From NCBI RefSeq assembly GCF_013378075.1, contig NZ_CP051131.1, positions 1,116,001-1,180,000 on the forward strand: DNA of 64,000 nt, read 5' to 3'. Under the pieces are notes generated by a model. The model made no database searches. It was given only the letters and a program-made list of their open reading frames with translations, and was not told the origin of the DNA. Position 1 is the first letter of the stretch. Each line of letters starts with the position of its first letter. Source of the stretch: Parasphingopyxis algicola. GTDB lineage: Bacteria; Pseudomonadota; Alphaproteobacteria; Sphingomonadales; Sphingomonadaceae. Positions 18,259-28,652 of the stretch are shown here, one piece after another. The translations under genes were made by a program, and so were the position numbers.

Positions 18259-18316
18259 GCCGAATGCTGGTAACGGTTCGGCGCGTGCCCGTCATCCCAT
18301 CAATAGGACGAAACGA

Positions 18317-18736
18317 TCAGGAGCCCTCGCCCGGCTGCGGCGTCCACACATATTCAAGCTTCAGCCCGTCCGGATCGGCGAAGAACACCGCGTAATAGTT
18401 GTCGCCATAATAGTGATCCGGCGGATCGAGAATCGTGACGCCTGCTTCGACCAGCTTGGCATGCAGCGCATCGATATCGGCCCGGTCCTCCGCCCGCCAG
18501 GCGGCATGGTGCAACCCCGGCGCATAGCGGTTATGCGGGACCGATCTGTTGTCCTCAGTCGCCGGGCGGATCCCGACGGACGGGAAAAGCCCCTCGCCCA
18601 GGCTCCACTCGGTCGGGCCGTTTTCGGTCCGGCGCGTTTCGCGATAACCCATATGCGTCAGGAACAGCTCATAGACCGGACGGGCCGCTTCGACATCGCT
18701 GACCGTGAAATCGATATGATGCCAATCGCCGCGCAT
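18317..18736 (-). CDS. VOC family (glyoxalase-like) protein
   Basis: Protein of 139 residues with the vicinal oxygen chelate fold: HHIDFTVSDVEAARPVYELFL at the N-terminus, LHHAAWRAEDRADIDALHAKL in the middle and AVFFADPDGLKLEYV at the end. Metal-binding positions look intact (His near residue 6, His near 75-76, Glu in KLEYV), so it may be a lyase, isomerase or dioxygenase-like enzyme. Start ATG has a good GGAGGGCGAT just upstream; the longer frame to 18829 lacks one. Specific substrate unknown. Confidence 0.83.
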   Translation of the reverse strand: MRGDWHHIDFTVSDVEAARPVYELFLTHMGYRETRRTENGPTEWSLGEGLFPSVGIRPATEDNRSVPHNRYAPGLHHAAWRAEDRADIDALHAKLVEAGVTILDPPDHYYGDNYYAVFFADPDGLKLEYVWTPQPGEGS

Positions 18737-18872
18737 ATCGCCCTCCTGTTCTGTATATGTTCTTCTCTGCTTCCCCGCCCCGGTTGTCAATGATGCGGCG
18801 AGCTGCGTCCCCCTACCCAATCCCCGCAATCTCCCCTAAACTCGGTTTCAAAATGCAACAGAGGATGACGAC

Positions 18873-20321
18873 ATGGCCGATGCAGACCCGCAAATCGTGA
18901 ACAAGGATGCGATGCTCGCCGCGCTCGAAAAGCAGCGCGCGGCCTTTACCGCCGAGCTGCCGGTCAGCGCGGAAACGCGCAAGGACCGGCTGACCCGGGT
19001 CGGCGAGCTGCTCGTCGACAATGCCGATGCGCTGTGCGACGCGATGAGCGAGGATTTCGGCCATCGCTCGAAGGACCAGTCGATGATGACCGATGTCGTT
19101 TCGGCGCTCGGCGAGGTCAAATATGCGCGCAAGCATGTCGAAAAATGGATGCGGCCCGAAAAGCGCAGCGCGCGCTTCCCGCTCGGCCTGTTCGGCGCGC
19201 GCGCGCGGATCGAATATCAGCCGATGGGCGTGATCGGAATCATCGCACCATGGAATTTCCCTGTCCAGCTGACTTTCAGCCCGCTCGCCGATGCCCTGGC
19301 CGCCGGCAACCGCGTGATGATCAAGATGAGCGAATTCACGCCGGTCACCAGCGAGCTGGTCGAGAAGCTGATCGGCGACGCCTTCTCGCCCGAAGAGATC
19401 GCCGTGTTCAACGGCGGGCCCGAAGTCGGCCAGGCCTTCTCGTCCCTGCCCTTCGATCACCTGCTCTTCACCGGCGCGACGAGCATCGGCAAGCATATCC
19501 TGCACGCTGCGGCCGACAGCCTCACGCCGGTCACGCTCGAACTCGGCGGCAAGTCGCCGACCATTTTCGGCGAGAGCGCGGATATCGGGCGCGGGACCAG
19601 CCGCGTGGCGATGGGCAAGATGATGAACGCCGGGCAGATCTGCCTTGCGCCCGATTACATGATGGTGCCCGAGGCGAAGGAAGGCGATGTCATCCAGGGT
19701 CTGAGCGCCGCTGTGACCGAACAATATCCGACGCTCGACGCCAATGACGACTACACCTCGATCGTCAACGACCGCCATTATGAGCGGCTACAGGGCTATC
19801 TGAAGGATGCCGAGGAAAAGGGCGCAGAGTTGGTCGAGGTCAATCCCGGCAACGAGGATTTCAGTGCGTCGAACAAGCGCAAGATGCCGCTCACCATCGT
19901 CCGCAACCCGACCGAGGACATGCAGGTGATGCAGGAAGAGATTTTCGGCCCCGTCCTCCCGATCAAGACGTATAAGTCCGTCGATGAAGCGATCGACTAT
20001 GTGAACGCGCATGATCGCCCGCTCGGGCTTTACTATTTCGGCAGCGACAAGGCCGAGGAGCAGAAGGTCCTGTCGAAAACGATCTCCGGCGGCGCGACGG
20101 TCAACGACGTGATCTTCCATGTCGCGATGGAGGAGCTGCCGTTCGGCGGCGTCGGGCCTTCGGGCATGGGCGCCTATACCGGCCATGAAGGCTTCAAGAC
20201 GTTCAGCCATGCCAAGAGCGTCTACAGCCAGCCCAAGATGGACGTGGCGAAGCTCGGCGGGTTCAAGCCGCCTTACGGCAAGGCGACCAAGGGCACGATC
20301 AAGCGCGAGTTGAAGCTTTAA
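18873..20321 (+). CDS. Coniferyl-aldehyde dehydrogenase family protein
   Basis: NAD(P)-dependent aldehyde dehydrogenase (482 residues) of the CalB/coniferyl aldehyde dehydrogenase branch, acting on aromatic or fatty aldehydes. Visible: APWNFPVQL near 125-133, catalytic Glu223 in TLELGGKSP, catalytic Cys257 in NAGQICLAPDY, and the typical C-terminal FGGVGPSGMGAYTGHEGF. The segment YFGSDKAEEQKVL is also typical of this branch. GAGGA precedes the ATG by about 6 bases. The real substrate could equally be a fatty aldehyde. It is convergent with pccA, with hairpin repeats between. Confidence 0.86.
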   Translation: MADADPQIVNKDAMLAALEKQRAAFTAELPVSAETRKDRLTRVGELLVDNADALCDAMSEDFGHRSKDQSMMTDVVSALGEVKYARKHVEKWMRPEKRSARFPLGLFGARARIEYQPMGVIGIIAPWNFPVQLTFSPLADALAAGNRVMIKMSEFTPVTSELVEKLIGDAFSPEEIAVFNGGPEVGQAFSSLPFDHLLFTGATSIGKHILHAAADSLTPVTLELGGKSPTIFGESADIGRGTSRVAMGKMMNAGQICLAPDYMMVPEAKEGDVIQGLSAAVTEQYPTLDANDDYTSIVNDRHYERLQGYLKDAEEKGAELVEVNPGNEDFSASNKRKMPLTIVRNPTEDMQVMQEEIFGPVLPIKTYKSVDEAIDYVNAHDRPLGLYYFGSDKAEEQKVLSKTISGGATVNDVIFHVAMEELPFGGVGPSGMGAYTGHEGFKTFSHAKSVYSQPKMDVAKLGGFKPPYGKATKGTIKRELKL

Positions 20322-20344
20322 CCCCTTCTCCCAAAGGGAGAAGG
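20322..20344. repeat. Short hairpin after the aldehyde dehydrogenase gene
   Basis: CCTTCTCCC and GGGAGAAGG form a stem around a short AAA loop, starting directly after the stop codon. A comparable hairpin lies at 20464-20484 before the pccA stop. They could end transcription from both sides but lack a T-run. The DNA between them (20345-20463) shows no gene. Confidence 0.65.
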
Positions 20345-20463
20345 ATACGGAGCCTTATGAGCAGAGCGAATCAGGCCGAGTTGGATGAGGGGCTGTGCGC
20401 CACCAGTAAGGCGGAACCCCTCACCCAGCTACGACTAGGCAACAGGTTGCCAAGTCTGCGCAA

Positions 20464-20484
20464 CCCTCTCCCCATGGGAGAGGG
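20464..20484. repeat. Short hairpin downstream of pccA
   Basis: CCCTCTCCC and GGGAGAGGG form a nine-base stem with a CAT centre, seven bases from the pccA stop. Possible 3' end structure of the pccA transcript, facing the similar hairpin at 20322-20344. Confidence 0.65.
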
Positions 20485-20490
20485 ATAAAA

Positions 20491-22596
20491 CTACTCGAAC
20501 TCCAGAATAACGTCGTCGGCCTGGAGGCTGTCGCCCTCGGCCGCCGCGACCGTGCTCACCACACCCGCCTTCTCGGCGCGCAGGATATTTTCCATCTTCA
20601 TCGCTTCGACGACCGCGAGCGGCTGGCCGGCCTCGACCTTGTCGCCCTCGCCGACATGCAGCGCGGTGATGAGACCCGGCATCGGGCAGAGTAGGAACTT
20701 CGAAAGATCGGGCGGTTCCTTCTCGATCATGTGCCGGACGAGATGCGCGAAATGCTTGGGCAACGTGCGCACCTCGTGGCTCGCGCCGCGGGTCGTCACC
20801 GTGAAACCGTAGCGGCCCGGCCTGATCTTCACGGTCAGCGCCTCGCCGCCGAACTCCGCCGCGATCATCCGGTCGCCCGGCGCATAGGCCATCGCGAGCT
20901 CCATCGCCTCGCCATCGACCGAAACATCGTCGAGATCGACATGGACGTCATGCGCACTGCCGTCGATCTCCACGACCCAGTCGGCCGGCGGCTGCAGCGG
21001 ACCGTCGAGCTGGCCGGACACCCTTCGCGCCCGGTCGGAATGGGCCACCGCGGCGAAACCGGCGATCGCTGAGAGCCGTTTGAGCAGCGTTTCGTCCGCC
21101 GGCGCGCCTTCGAACCCGTCCGGATATTCCTCGGCAATGAAATTGGTCGTGATCTCGCCCGAGCGGAAACGCGGATGCTGCATCAGCGCCGAGAGGAAAT
21201 CGAGATTGTGGCCGAGACCTTCCAGCTCGAACCTGTCGAGCGCGTCGATCTGCAGGTCGATCGCCGCCTCGCGCGTTTCGGCATAGGTGATGAGCTTGGC
21301 GATCATCGGATCGTAGAACATCGAGACCTCGCCGCCCTCGGCGACGCCGTCATCGACCCGGAGGGACGTGGGGATGGATACCGTATCCGTTCGTGTGGAG
21401 CGAAGTCGAGACACCGTGTCGAGCTCAGCCGAGACAATTTCGCCATCATGGTCCTCGGCTTCGCTCGGACCAGCCCCTCGACTACGCTCGGGGTAGGCGG
21501 AGTTGGCAGCTACCGGCGGATTGTAGCGCACGAGCCGGCCGATCGACGGCAGGAACCCGCGATACGGGTCTTCGGCATAAACGCGGTTCTCGACCGACCA
21601 GCCGTTGAGCGTGATATCGCCCTGTTTGAACGGCAGCTTCTCGCCCGCTGCGACGCGGATCATCTGTTCGACCAGATCGACGCCGGTCACATTTTCCGTC
21701 ACCGGATGCTCGACCTGGAGCCGGGTGTTCATTTCGAGGAAATAGAAGCTCTTGTCCGCGCCCACGATCAGTTCGACCGTCCCGGCGCTGTGATAGTCGA
21801 CCGCCGCAGCCAGCGCGACAGCCTGTTCGCCCATCGCCTTGCGCATTTCTTCGTCGACGAACGGCGACGGCGCTTCCTCGACGACCTTCTGGTGGCGGCG
21901 CTGGATCGAGCATTCGCGCTCACCCAGATAGACGATATTGCCATGCTTGTCGCCGAGCACCTGAATCTCGATATGACGCGGCTGCTCGATGAATTTCTCG
22001 ATGAAGACGCGATCGTCGCCAAAGCTTGCAAGCCCCTCGCGCTTGGTCGCCTCGAAGCCTTCGCGGACGTCCTGCTCGTTCCAGGCGAGCCGCATCCCCT
22101 TGCCGCCGCCGCCGGCGGACGCCTTCATCATCACCGGATAGCCGATCTCGGATGAGATTTTCACCGCATGCTCGGTATCGTCGATCTCGCCGACATGGCC
22201 GGGAACGACGCTGACGCCGGCCTTCTTGGCAAGCTTCTTGGATTCGATCTTGTCGCCCATCGCGGCGATCGCGGCGGGCGGCGGGCCGATAAAGGTGATC
22301 CCCGCCTCGTCGAGCGCCTTGGCGAAGCTCTCGCGCTCGGAGAGAAATCCATAGCCCGGATGCACGGCCTCGGCGCCGGTTTCCTTGCACGCCGCGATGA
22401 TCTTGTCGGCCAGCAGATAGCTTTCGGCGGCGGGCGGCGGGCCGATATGCACGGCCTCGTCCGCCATCTCGACATGCGGGCTGCGCGCATCGGCATCCGA
22501 ATACACCGCGACCGTAGCGATCCCCATCTTCTGGGCGCTGCGGATCACCCGGCACGCAATTTCACCGCGATTGGCGATCAGGATTTTCTTGAACAT
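20491..22596 (-). CDS. pccA: Propionyl-CoA carboxylase alpha subunit (biotin carboxylase and carrier)
   Basis: Biotin-dependent subunit (701 residues) that carboxylates biotin with ATP and bicarbonate and hands the CO2 to PccB to make methylmalonyl-CoA. Order: biotin carboxylase N-domain (1-120), ATP-grasp (about 120-330, with the glycine-rich loop KASAGGGGKGMRL), C-domain (about 335-460), the BT linker region and biotinyl domain with the biotin lysine in VEAMKMEN (Lys667). It is longer than the usual 650-670 because residues about 363-411 are an insertion read from palindromic repeat DNA between NPPV and LRVDDGVAEGG. The ATG overlaps the upstream membrane-protein stop by one base (TAATG). 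Assigned to propionyl-CoA because the other carboxylase pair (42.8-47.0 kb) sits with leucine genes. Confidence 0.92.
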   Translation of the reverse strand: MFKKILIANRGEIACRVIRSAQKMGIATVAVYSDADARSPHVEMADEAVHIGPPPAAESYLLADKIIAACKETGAEAVHPGYGFLSERESFAKALDEAGITFIGPPPAAIAAMGDKIESKKLAKKAGVSVVPGHVGEIDDTEHAVKISSEIGYPVMMKASAGGGGKGMRLAWNEQDVREGFEATKREGLASFGDDRVFIEKFIEQPRHIEIQVLGDKHGNIVYLGERECSIQRRHQKVVEEAPSPFVDEEMRKAMGEQAVALAAAVDYHSAGTVELIVGADKSFYFLEMNTRLQVEHPVTENVTGVDLVEQMIRVAAGEKLPFKQGDITLNGWSVENRVYAEDPYRGFLPSIGRLVRYNPPVAANSAYPERSRGAGPSEAEDHDGEIVSAELDTVSRLRSTRTDTVSIPTSLRVDDGVAEGGEVSMFYDPMIAKLITYAETREAAIDLQIDALDRFELEGLGHNLDFLSALMQHPRFRSGEITTNFIAEEYPDGFEGAPADETLLKRLSAIAGFAAVAHSDRARRVSGQLDGPLQPPADWVVEIDGSAHDVHVDLDDVSVDGEAMELAMAYAPGDRMIAAEFGGEALTVKIRPGRYGFTVTTRGASHEVRTLPKHFAHLVRHMIEKEPPDLSKFLLCPMPGLITALHVGEGDKVEAGQPLAVVEAMKMENILRAEKAGVVSTVAAAEGDSLQADDVILEFE
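21364..21510. repeat. Palindromic element inserted in frame in pccA
   Basis: About 147 bases with several short inverted motifs (GTCGAGACACC, CTCAGCCGAGAC, CTCGGCTTCGCTCGGACC, CCTCGACTACGCTCGGGG). A related intergenic copy lies at 34195-34281, sharing TCGACTACGCTCG and GTCGAGAC. Read in the pccA frame it gives about 49 residues including AYPERSRG. Boundaries are estimated from where the usual carboxylase sequence breaks off and resumes. Confidence 0.8.
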
Positions 22597-22880
22597 TATC
22601 TCGCTTTCAATCTGTTGTCCTTCTTAATGGACCAGCGAGTCCAGACCGTCCAAGGCACTAGCAGGATCAAGAACAAAAAAGCCATCGTGGATGTGATTAC
22701 GACGAGTATCATGAGAAACTGATCGTATATTTCGCCGAAGCCCGCAGCCGTCGGCCAGCCGATCAGCAATCTCAGCAAACATATCGCGAAAAATACAGCG
22801 AGCCCAGCGGCACATCCTCCGATTGCAATCGCAAACAGTTCATGAGCTGCCATTTTTAGTGATGCGATCCAAACCTTCAT
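22596..22880 (-). CDS. Small two-helix membrane protein
   Basis: Unrecognised protein of 94 residues with two hydrophobic segments (about 12-40 and 54-80) and a basic tail (RWSIKKDNRLKAR), so probably an inner-membrane hairpin with the C-terminus inside. The gene is clearly lower in GC than pccA or bioB. Its stop overlaps the pccA start (TAATG) and only one base separates it from the upstream LprI-like gene, so the gene set LprI-like, this gene, pccA looks co-translated. Confidence 0.7.
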   Translation of the reverse strand: MKVWIASLKMAAHELFAIAIGGCAAGLAVFFAICLLRLLIGWPTAAGFGEIYDQFLMILVVITSTMAFLFLILLVPWTVWTRWSIKKDNRLKAR

Positions 22881-22881
22881 G

Positions 22882-23277
22882 CTATTGATCTTCGATCATC
22901 AGATTGCGCAGCTCGGTCGTTCGCTGGCGTGTCATAGTCGTTCGGCAACCATGGTAGAGTAGCGGCTCCGCACTGCCGCCGCGCATATGATAGCTATATG
23001 CCGCGCAATGCTCGTCGCGCACGATGATCCAGGCGCGCTGGGCCGCGAGCAAACGCTCCGCGCCGCTCGCCCGGCCATCGTTCAAATCGTCAAAGCTCAA
23101 ATAGTTGCGCGCATAGACAATCGCCTGTTCCCAGACTTCGTTGAGCTCGGCATCGGCCTGTTCATACTCCCAAGCGGCGCAGGCGTTCATCGGTTGCTGC
23201 GGCAGATTGCCATAATCGGCGCAGTTCTCGGCGTTCGGTGTGAACTGCATCATCGCGAAGAGAGCAACGCCGAGCAA
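22882..23277 (-). CDS. LprI/DUF1311 family protein
   Basis: Protein of 131 residues with the cysteine-containing pattern of the DUF1311/lysozyme-inhibitor LprI family: NAENCADYGNLPQQPMNACAAWEYEQADAELN, then RLLAAQRAWIIVRDEHCAAY, and YHGCRTTMTRQRTTEL. Members are usually periplasmic; the N-terminus MLGVALFAMMQF could be the end of a signal peptide whose start is further upstream or short. Start codon is TTG five bases after the bioB stop. Role here unknown. GC lower than the neighbouring metabolic genes. Confidence 0.78.
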   Translation of the reverse strand: MLGVALFAMMQFTPNAENCADYGNLPQQPMNACAAWEYEQADAELNEVWEQAIVYARNYLSFDDLNDGRASGAERLLAAQRAWIIVRDEHCAAYSYHMRGGSAEPLLYHGCRTTMTRQRTTELRNLMIEDQ

Positions 23278-23281
23278 CGCC

Positions 23282-24289
23282 TTACTCCGCCGCCATCAGA
23301 TCGGCCCGCGCCGGCTCTTTGCCTTCCAGCGGCACGAGCCCGAGTTTTTCGAACAGCGCCGCATCGGCATCGTCACCGCGATTGCCGGTGGTGAGCAGCT
23401 TGTCGCCGGTGAAGATGCTGTTCGCGCCGGCGAGGAAACACAGCGCCTGCAAGGCCTCGCTCATGCTCTCGCGGCCTGCCGACAGCCGCACCATCGAGCG
23501 CGGCATCGTGATCCGCGCGACGGCGACCGTGCGGACGAATTCGAGATCGTCGATCTTCGCCTCGGGCACGTCGTGCAGGATATCGCCCAGCACCGTGCCT
23601 TTCACCGGCACGAGCGCGTTGACCGGAACGCTTTCGGGATGCCGCTCGAGCGTCGCCAGCGCATGGAGGAAACCGACCCGATCCGCACGGCTTTCGCCCA
23701 TGCCGACGATGCCGCCGGAACAGACATTGATCCCGGCCTCGCGAACATTGTCGAGCGTTTCGATCCGCTCCTCGAACGTCCGGGTCGTGATGACCTCTTC
23801 ATAGCGCTCGGGCGAGGTATCGATATTGTGGTTGTAGTAATCGAGGCCCGCTTCGGCGAGCATATCCGCCTGTTTGGGCGTCAGCATGCCGAGCGTCATG
23901 CAGGTCTCGAGGCCCATCTGGCGCACGCCGTTTACGATCTCGACGATCGCCGGCATGTCGCGATCCTTGGGGTTGCGCCACGCCGCGCCCATGCAGAAAC
24001 GCTGCGATCCCGCATCCTTGGCCTGCGCCGCAGACTGCAGAACCTGGCGCACGTCCATCAGCTTGGTCGCCTCGACGCCGCTATCGGCATGGACGGATTG
24101 CGAGCAATAACCGCAATCCTCAGGGCACCCGCCTGTCTTGATGGAGAGGAGCGTGCAGAGCTGCACTTCGCCCGCCGCATGGTTTTCACGATGAACGGTC
24201 TGCGCCCGCCACATCAGCTCGTGAAACGGCAGTTCGAAAAGATCGGCGATCTCGTCGCGCGTCCAGTCGGTACGGATTTCGGCTGTCAT
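23282..24289 (-). CDS. bioB: Biotin synthase
   Basis: Radical-SAM enzyme (335 residues) that inserts sulfur into dethiobiotin, last step of biotin synthesis. The 4Fe-4S motif is [10 protein letters not shown] (Cys55, Cys59, Cys62); further cysteines for the second cluster are in RFCMGAAWR and [10 protein letters not shown], and Arg of the [2Fe-2S] site lies in [13 protein letters not shown]. Length fits the family. No other bio genes are here, but the gene sits among three biotin-carboxylase system genes. The Shine-Dalgarno GGAGT begins at the end of repeat 24300-24390. Confidence 0.96.
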   Translation of the reverse strand: MTAEIRTDWTRDEIADLFELPFHELMWRAQTVHRENHAAGEVQLCTLLSIKTGGCPEDCGYCSQSVHADSGVEATKLMDVRQVLQSAAQAKDAGSQRFCMGAAWRNPKDRDMPAIVEIVNGVRQMGLETCMTLGMLTPKQADMLAEAGLDYYNHNIDTSPERYEEVITTRTFEERIETLDNVREAGINVCSGGIVGMGESRADRVGFLHALATLERHPESVPVNALVPVKGTVLGDILHDVPEAKIDDLEFVRTVAVARITMPRSMVRLSAGRESMSEALQALCFLAGANSIFTGDKLLTTGNRGDDADAALFEKLGLVPLEGKEPARADLMAAE

Positions 24290-24299
24290 TTTTTTACTC

Positions 24300-24390
24300 C
24301 GTCATGCTGAACTTGTTTCAGCATCCACTTCTCCTCTTGCACAGGTTCAACAAACTGATGAGTGGACCCTGAAACAAGTTCAGGGTGACG
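24300..24390. repeat. Palindromic repeat, family B, copy 1
   Basis: Inverted repeat starting CGTCATGCTGAACTTGTTTC and ending with its near-complement CCTGAAACAAGTTCAGGGTGACG. Further copies: 28429-28519, 29903-29994, 33240-33385, 42748-42838 and a variant at 48553-48636. It lies between bioB and the methylmalonyl-CoA mutase genes. Confidence 0.88.
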
Positions 24391-24408
24391 AAAAGGGGAA
24401 AATTCGAT

Positions 24409-24503
24409 CTAGCCGTCCCCATGCATAAACATTCCAGAGTAAAACATCAGCATAAGAACGACCACGAGCGAGAACGCTCCGAACAGAATAGCCTTGCTGC
24501 CTT

Positions 24504-24507
<4 letters not shown>
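24409..24507 (-). CDS. Predicted 32-residue membrane peptide coupled to methylmalonyl-CoA mutase
   Basis: A small open frame starting with GTG whose last two bases and the following A form the mutase TGA stop (GTGA overlap), the same coupling used by accepted gene pairs in this window. The peptide begins [10 protein letters not shown], continues with a strongly hydrophobic stretch (about residues 6-28, rich in Phe, Leu, Val and Met) and ends MHGDG before TAG. This reads as a single membrane helix with a positive N-terminus. Function unknown; a mutase- or transport-linked role would be a guess. The stop lies 19 bases before repeat 24300-24390. Confidence 0.55.
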
Positions 24508-26639
<2,132 letters not shown>

Positions 26640-26668
26640 GGCGATCTTCTACCCCTGTGCCCCGCGCA

Positions 26669-26722
26669 TGTCGAAGCCTCCCTGCTCGCAGACCGGTTAG
26701 AAGAAAGAATGGGGCTTCGACA
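26669..26722. repeat. Degenerate inverted repeat upstream of methylmalonyl-CoA mutase
   Basis: TGTCGAAGCC and GGCTTCGACA form perfect ten-base arms 34 bases apart. The motif TTCGACAAGCTC continues to the right and is shared with the family E element at 40401-40480. GAAAGAATGGG occurs twice nearby (around 26703 and 26733). Confidence 0.6.
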
Positions 26723-26745
26723 AGCTCCACCCGAAAGAATGGGCG

Positions 26746-27549
26746 CTATTTCCCCGTGAACTGCGCCTTTTCCTTCTTGAGGAAGGCGATGGCGCCGATC
26801 TTCGCATCGTCGCTGTTGCCGGCCTCGCGCTGGGCGTTTGCTTCGGCATCGAGCGCGTCGGAATAGCTGCGCTCGAGATTCTGCGTCGCCACGCGCCGCA
26901 TCAGGCCGAGCGCGAAGGTCGGGCCTTCCGCGAGGCGCTTCGCAAGCACCATCGCCTCGTCGATCAGTGCATCATCCTCGACGCATTTGTAGATCAGCCC
27001 CCAATCGGCGGCCTTTTCAGCCGGAATCTTCTCGCCCAGCATCATCATCTCGAAGGCGCGCGCCTTGCCGGCGAGGCGCGGCAGCATCCAGGTCGCGCCG
27101 CCATCGGGCACGAGGCCGATATTGACGAAGGCCTGGAGGAAATAGGCCGACTTGCCTGCCAGCACGAAATCCCCGGCCAGCCCGGCCGAACAGCCGACGC
27201 CCGCGGCCGGGCCGTTGACCGCGGTGATGAACGGTACCGGCAGGTCGGCGATCTTCCTGATCATCGGGTTGTAATGGCCGTCGAGCGAGGCCTTGGCCGC
27301 GTCGCCGCCCAGGCCCTGGGACCGGTCCCGGCTCCCGCCGCCGCCCGCCAGATCGGCGCCCGAGCAGAAGGCCCGCCCCTCGCCGGTCATGACGACCGCG
27401 CGAACGCCCCGATCCAGCGCTTCGTCGAGCGCGGCGGAAATCTCGTCGGCCATCGCCGGCGGCATCGCATTGAGGCGCTCGGGCCGGTTCAGCGTGATCG
27501 TCGCGATATCATCGGCAACGGCGAGTGTGATCATTTCATAGTCGGCCAT
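26746..27549 (-). CDS. Enoyl-CoA hydratase/isomerase family protein (PaaG-like)
   Basis: Crotonase-fold protein of 267 residues. The oxyanion loop is seen as GRAFCSGADLAGGGG (about 58-72). The segment around 115-150 (GVGCSAGLAGDFVLAG, then FLQAFVNIGLVPDGGATW) matches 2-(1,2-epoxy-1,2-dihydrophenyl)acetyl-CoA isomerase PaaG and not classic hydratases, as the two catalytic Glu of the hydratase are absent and Asp is kept in LVPDGG. A true phenylacetate gene set is not present, so another acyl-CoA isomerisation is possible. Good AGGGAGG ribosome site. Downstream in the same direction is the mutase, 106 bases away. Confidence 0.83.
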   Translation of the reverse strand: MADYEMITLAVADDIATITLNRPERLNAMPPAMADEISAALDEALDRGVRAVVMTGEGRAFCSGADLAGGGGSRDRSQGLGGDAAKASLDGHYNPMIRKIADLPVPFITAVNGPAAGVGCSAGLAGDFVLAGKSAYFLQAFVNIGLVPDGGATWMLPRLAGKARAFEMMMLGEKIPAEKAADWGLIYKCVEDDALIDEAMVLAKRLAEGPTFALGLMRRVATQNLERSYSDALDAEANAQREAGNSDDAKIGAIAFLKKEKAQFTGK

Positions 27550-27825
27550 GATTGCCTCCCTGGTGGCAAAAGAGTGAGTCGGCGGTTTCCGTTAACGTCA
27601 ACTCTGTCGGACGCGCGATCTTTGTTCAAGTATCAATTTGGCGAGGGCGGTGCCCGAAGTTGGCGAAAGGGACGCGCATGAGCGGTTTTCGACGTCATTT
27701 TGGCGCGAAACGGCGCTTTGGCGCCGCGATCCGCATCATCCGGCGCAACTTTCGGACCCGTTCCGCAACTTTCGACTTTCTTCCATTGCGACTCTGATTG
27801 ACGATTGCGTCTTTGCGGCAGGGTT
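27550..27825. other. Intergenic stretch with no firmly supported gene
   Basis: Between the PaaG-like gene and repeat 27826-27930. It holds one weak candidate for a very basic 39-residue peptide (27678-27797) and nothing else that I recognise; the GGCGC motif recurs several times near 27700-27725. Confidence 0.5.
27678..27797 (+). CDS. Possible short basic peptide (39 residues)
   Basis: ATG preceded by GAAAGGGAC at suitable spacing. The product starts MSGFRRHFGAKRRFG and carries about eleven Arg/Lys in 39 residues, with amphipathic arginine spacing in AAIRIIRRNFRTR. Such a peptide could bind nucleic acid or membranes, but arginine-rich frames arise easily by chance in GC-rich DNA, and no neighbour supports it. 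Confidence 0.15.
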   Translation: MSGFRRHFGAKRRFGAAIRIIRRNFRTRSATFDFLPLRL

Positions 27826-27930
27826 CGTCATTGCGAGCGCAGCGAAGCAATCCAGAGCATCGGGAGAGGCGCTTGCGGCCCTGGATTGCCGCGTCGGCCC
27901 GAAACAAGTTCGGTCCTCCTTGCAATGACG
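27826..27930. repeat. Palindromic repeat, family A, copy 2
   Basis: Left arm CGTCATTGCGAGCGCAGCGA, right arm ending TGCAATGACG, with AAGCAATCCAGAGC and CTGGATTGCC inside. The right half contains GAAACAAGTTCGG, a piece like family B, so it looks like a hybrid of the two families. Confidence 0.82.
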
Positions 27931-27989
27931 GACCTTGGCCGAAAGCAATAATTGTCGCCCAATATCGAGAAAACGACCGGCGCCGTCCC

Positions 27990-28409
27990 TCAATGCTCCG
28001 CTTTGGGCGTCTCCATGATCTCGGTCAGCACCCCGCCCATATCCTTGGGATGGACGAAGAAGATCAGGGTGCCGTGCGCGCCGATCCTGGGCTCGCCGAG
28101 GACGCGCTTGCCTAGTCGCTCGAACTCCGCCTTGGCCGCATGGATGTCCGGCACCTCGAAACACAGATGATGCTGCCCGCCCTTGGGGTTGGCCTTCAGG
28201 AATCCATGAATCGGCGAATCCTCGCCGAGCGGCTCGATCAGCTCGATCTGGCTGTTCGGCGTATCGACGAAACAGACTTTGACGCCTTGGGCCGGCATGT
28301 CGAACGGCTCGTGGATCGTGGTCGCGCCCATGATATCGCGCCAGAAGGCGATGCTGTCGGGAATGGACGGCGTTGCGACGCCGACATGGTTGAGGGGGCC
28401 GAGTTTCAT
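27990..28409 (-). CDS. mce: Methylmalonyl-CoA epimerase
   Basis: VOC-fold enzyme (139 residues) that interconverts the (S) and (R) forms of methylmalonyl-CoA between PccAB and the mutase. Metal ligands fit the family: His8 in LNHVG, His in GGQHHLCFEV (about 76-85), and the C-terminal Glu in LTEIMET. Other marks are FVHPKDMGGVL and the N-terminal VATPSIPDSIAFWRD. GAGGAAG ribosome site. Separated from the other pathway genes by repeats only. Confidence 0.94.
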   Translation of the reverse strand: MKLGPLNHVGVATPSIPDSIAFWRDIMGATTIHEPFDMPAQGVKVCFVDTPNSQIELIEPLGEDSPIHGFLKANPKGGQHHLCFEVPDIHAAKAEFERLGKRVLGEPRIGAHGTLIFFVHPKDMGGVLTEIMETPKAEH

Positions 28410-28428
28410 TTCACGCTTCCTCGTTGAT

Positions 28429-28519
28429 CGTCATGCTGAATCTATTTCAGCATCCACTCCTATTCTCGCACCGCCTTCGCAAGCTGAAAAGTGGATCCTG
28501 AAACAAGTTCAGGATGACG
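28429..28519. repeat. Palindromic repeat, family B, copy 2
   Basis: CGTCATGCTGAATCTATTTC at the left and its partner ending GTTCAGGATGACG at the right. It is followed 19 bases later by a family A copy. Confidence 0.85.
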
Positions 28520-28538
28520 TGAGCGGATTTGGCGCCGC

Positions 28539-28639
28539 CGTCATTGCGAGGAGCGCAGCGACGAAGCAATCCAGAGCGGCGAGGAACATCGCTGGCGGCC
28601 CTGGATTGCCGCGTCGCCTGACGGCTCCTCGCAATGACG
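28539..28639. repeat. Palindromic repeat, family A, copy 3
   Basis: CGTCATTGCGAGGAGCGCAG at the left, CTCGCAATGACG at the right, with the core AAGCAATCCAGAGC and CTGGATTGCC. It directly follows the 3' end of the beta-propeller gene transcribed toward it. Confidence 0.85.
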
Positions 28640-28652
28640 GTGCCAGGCCAAA

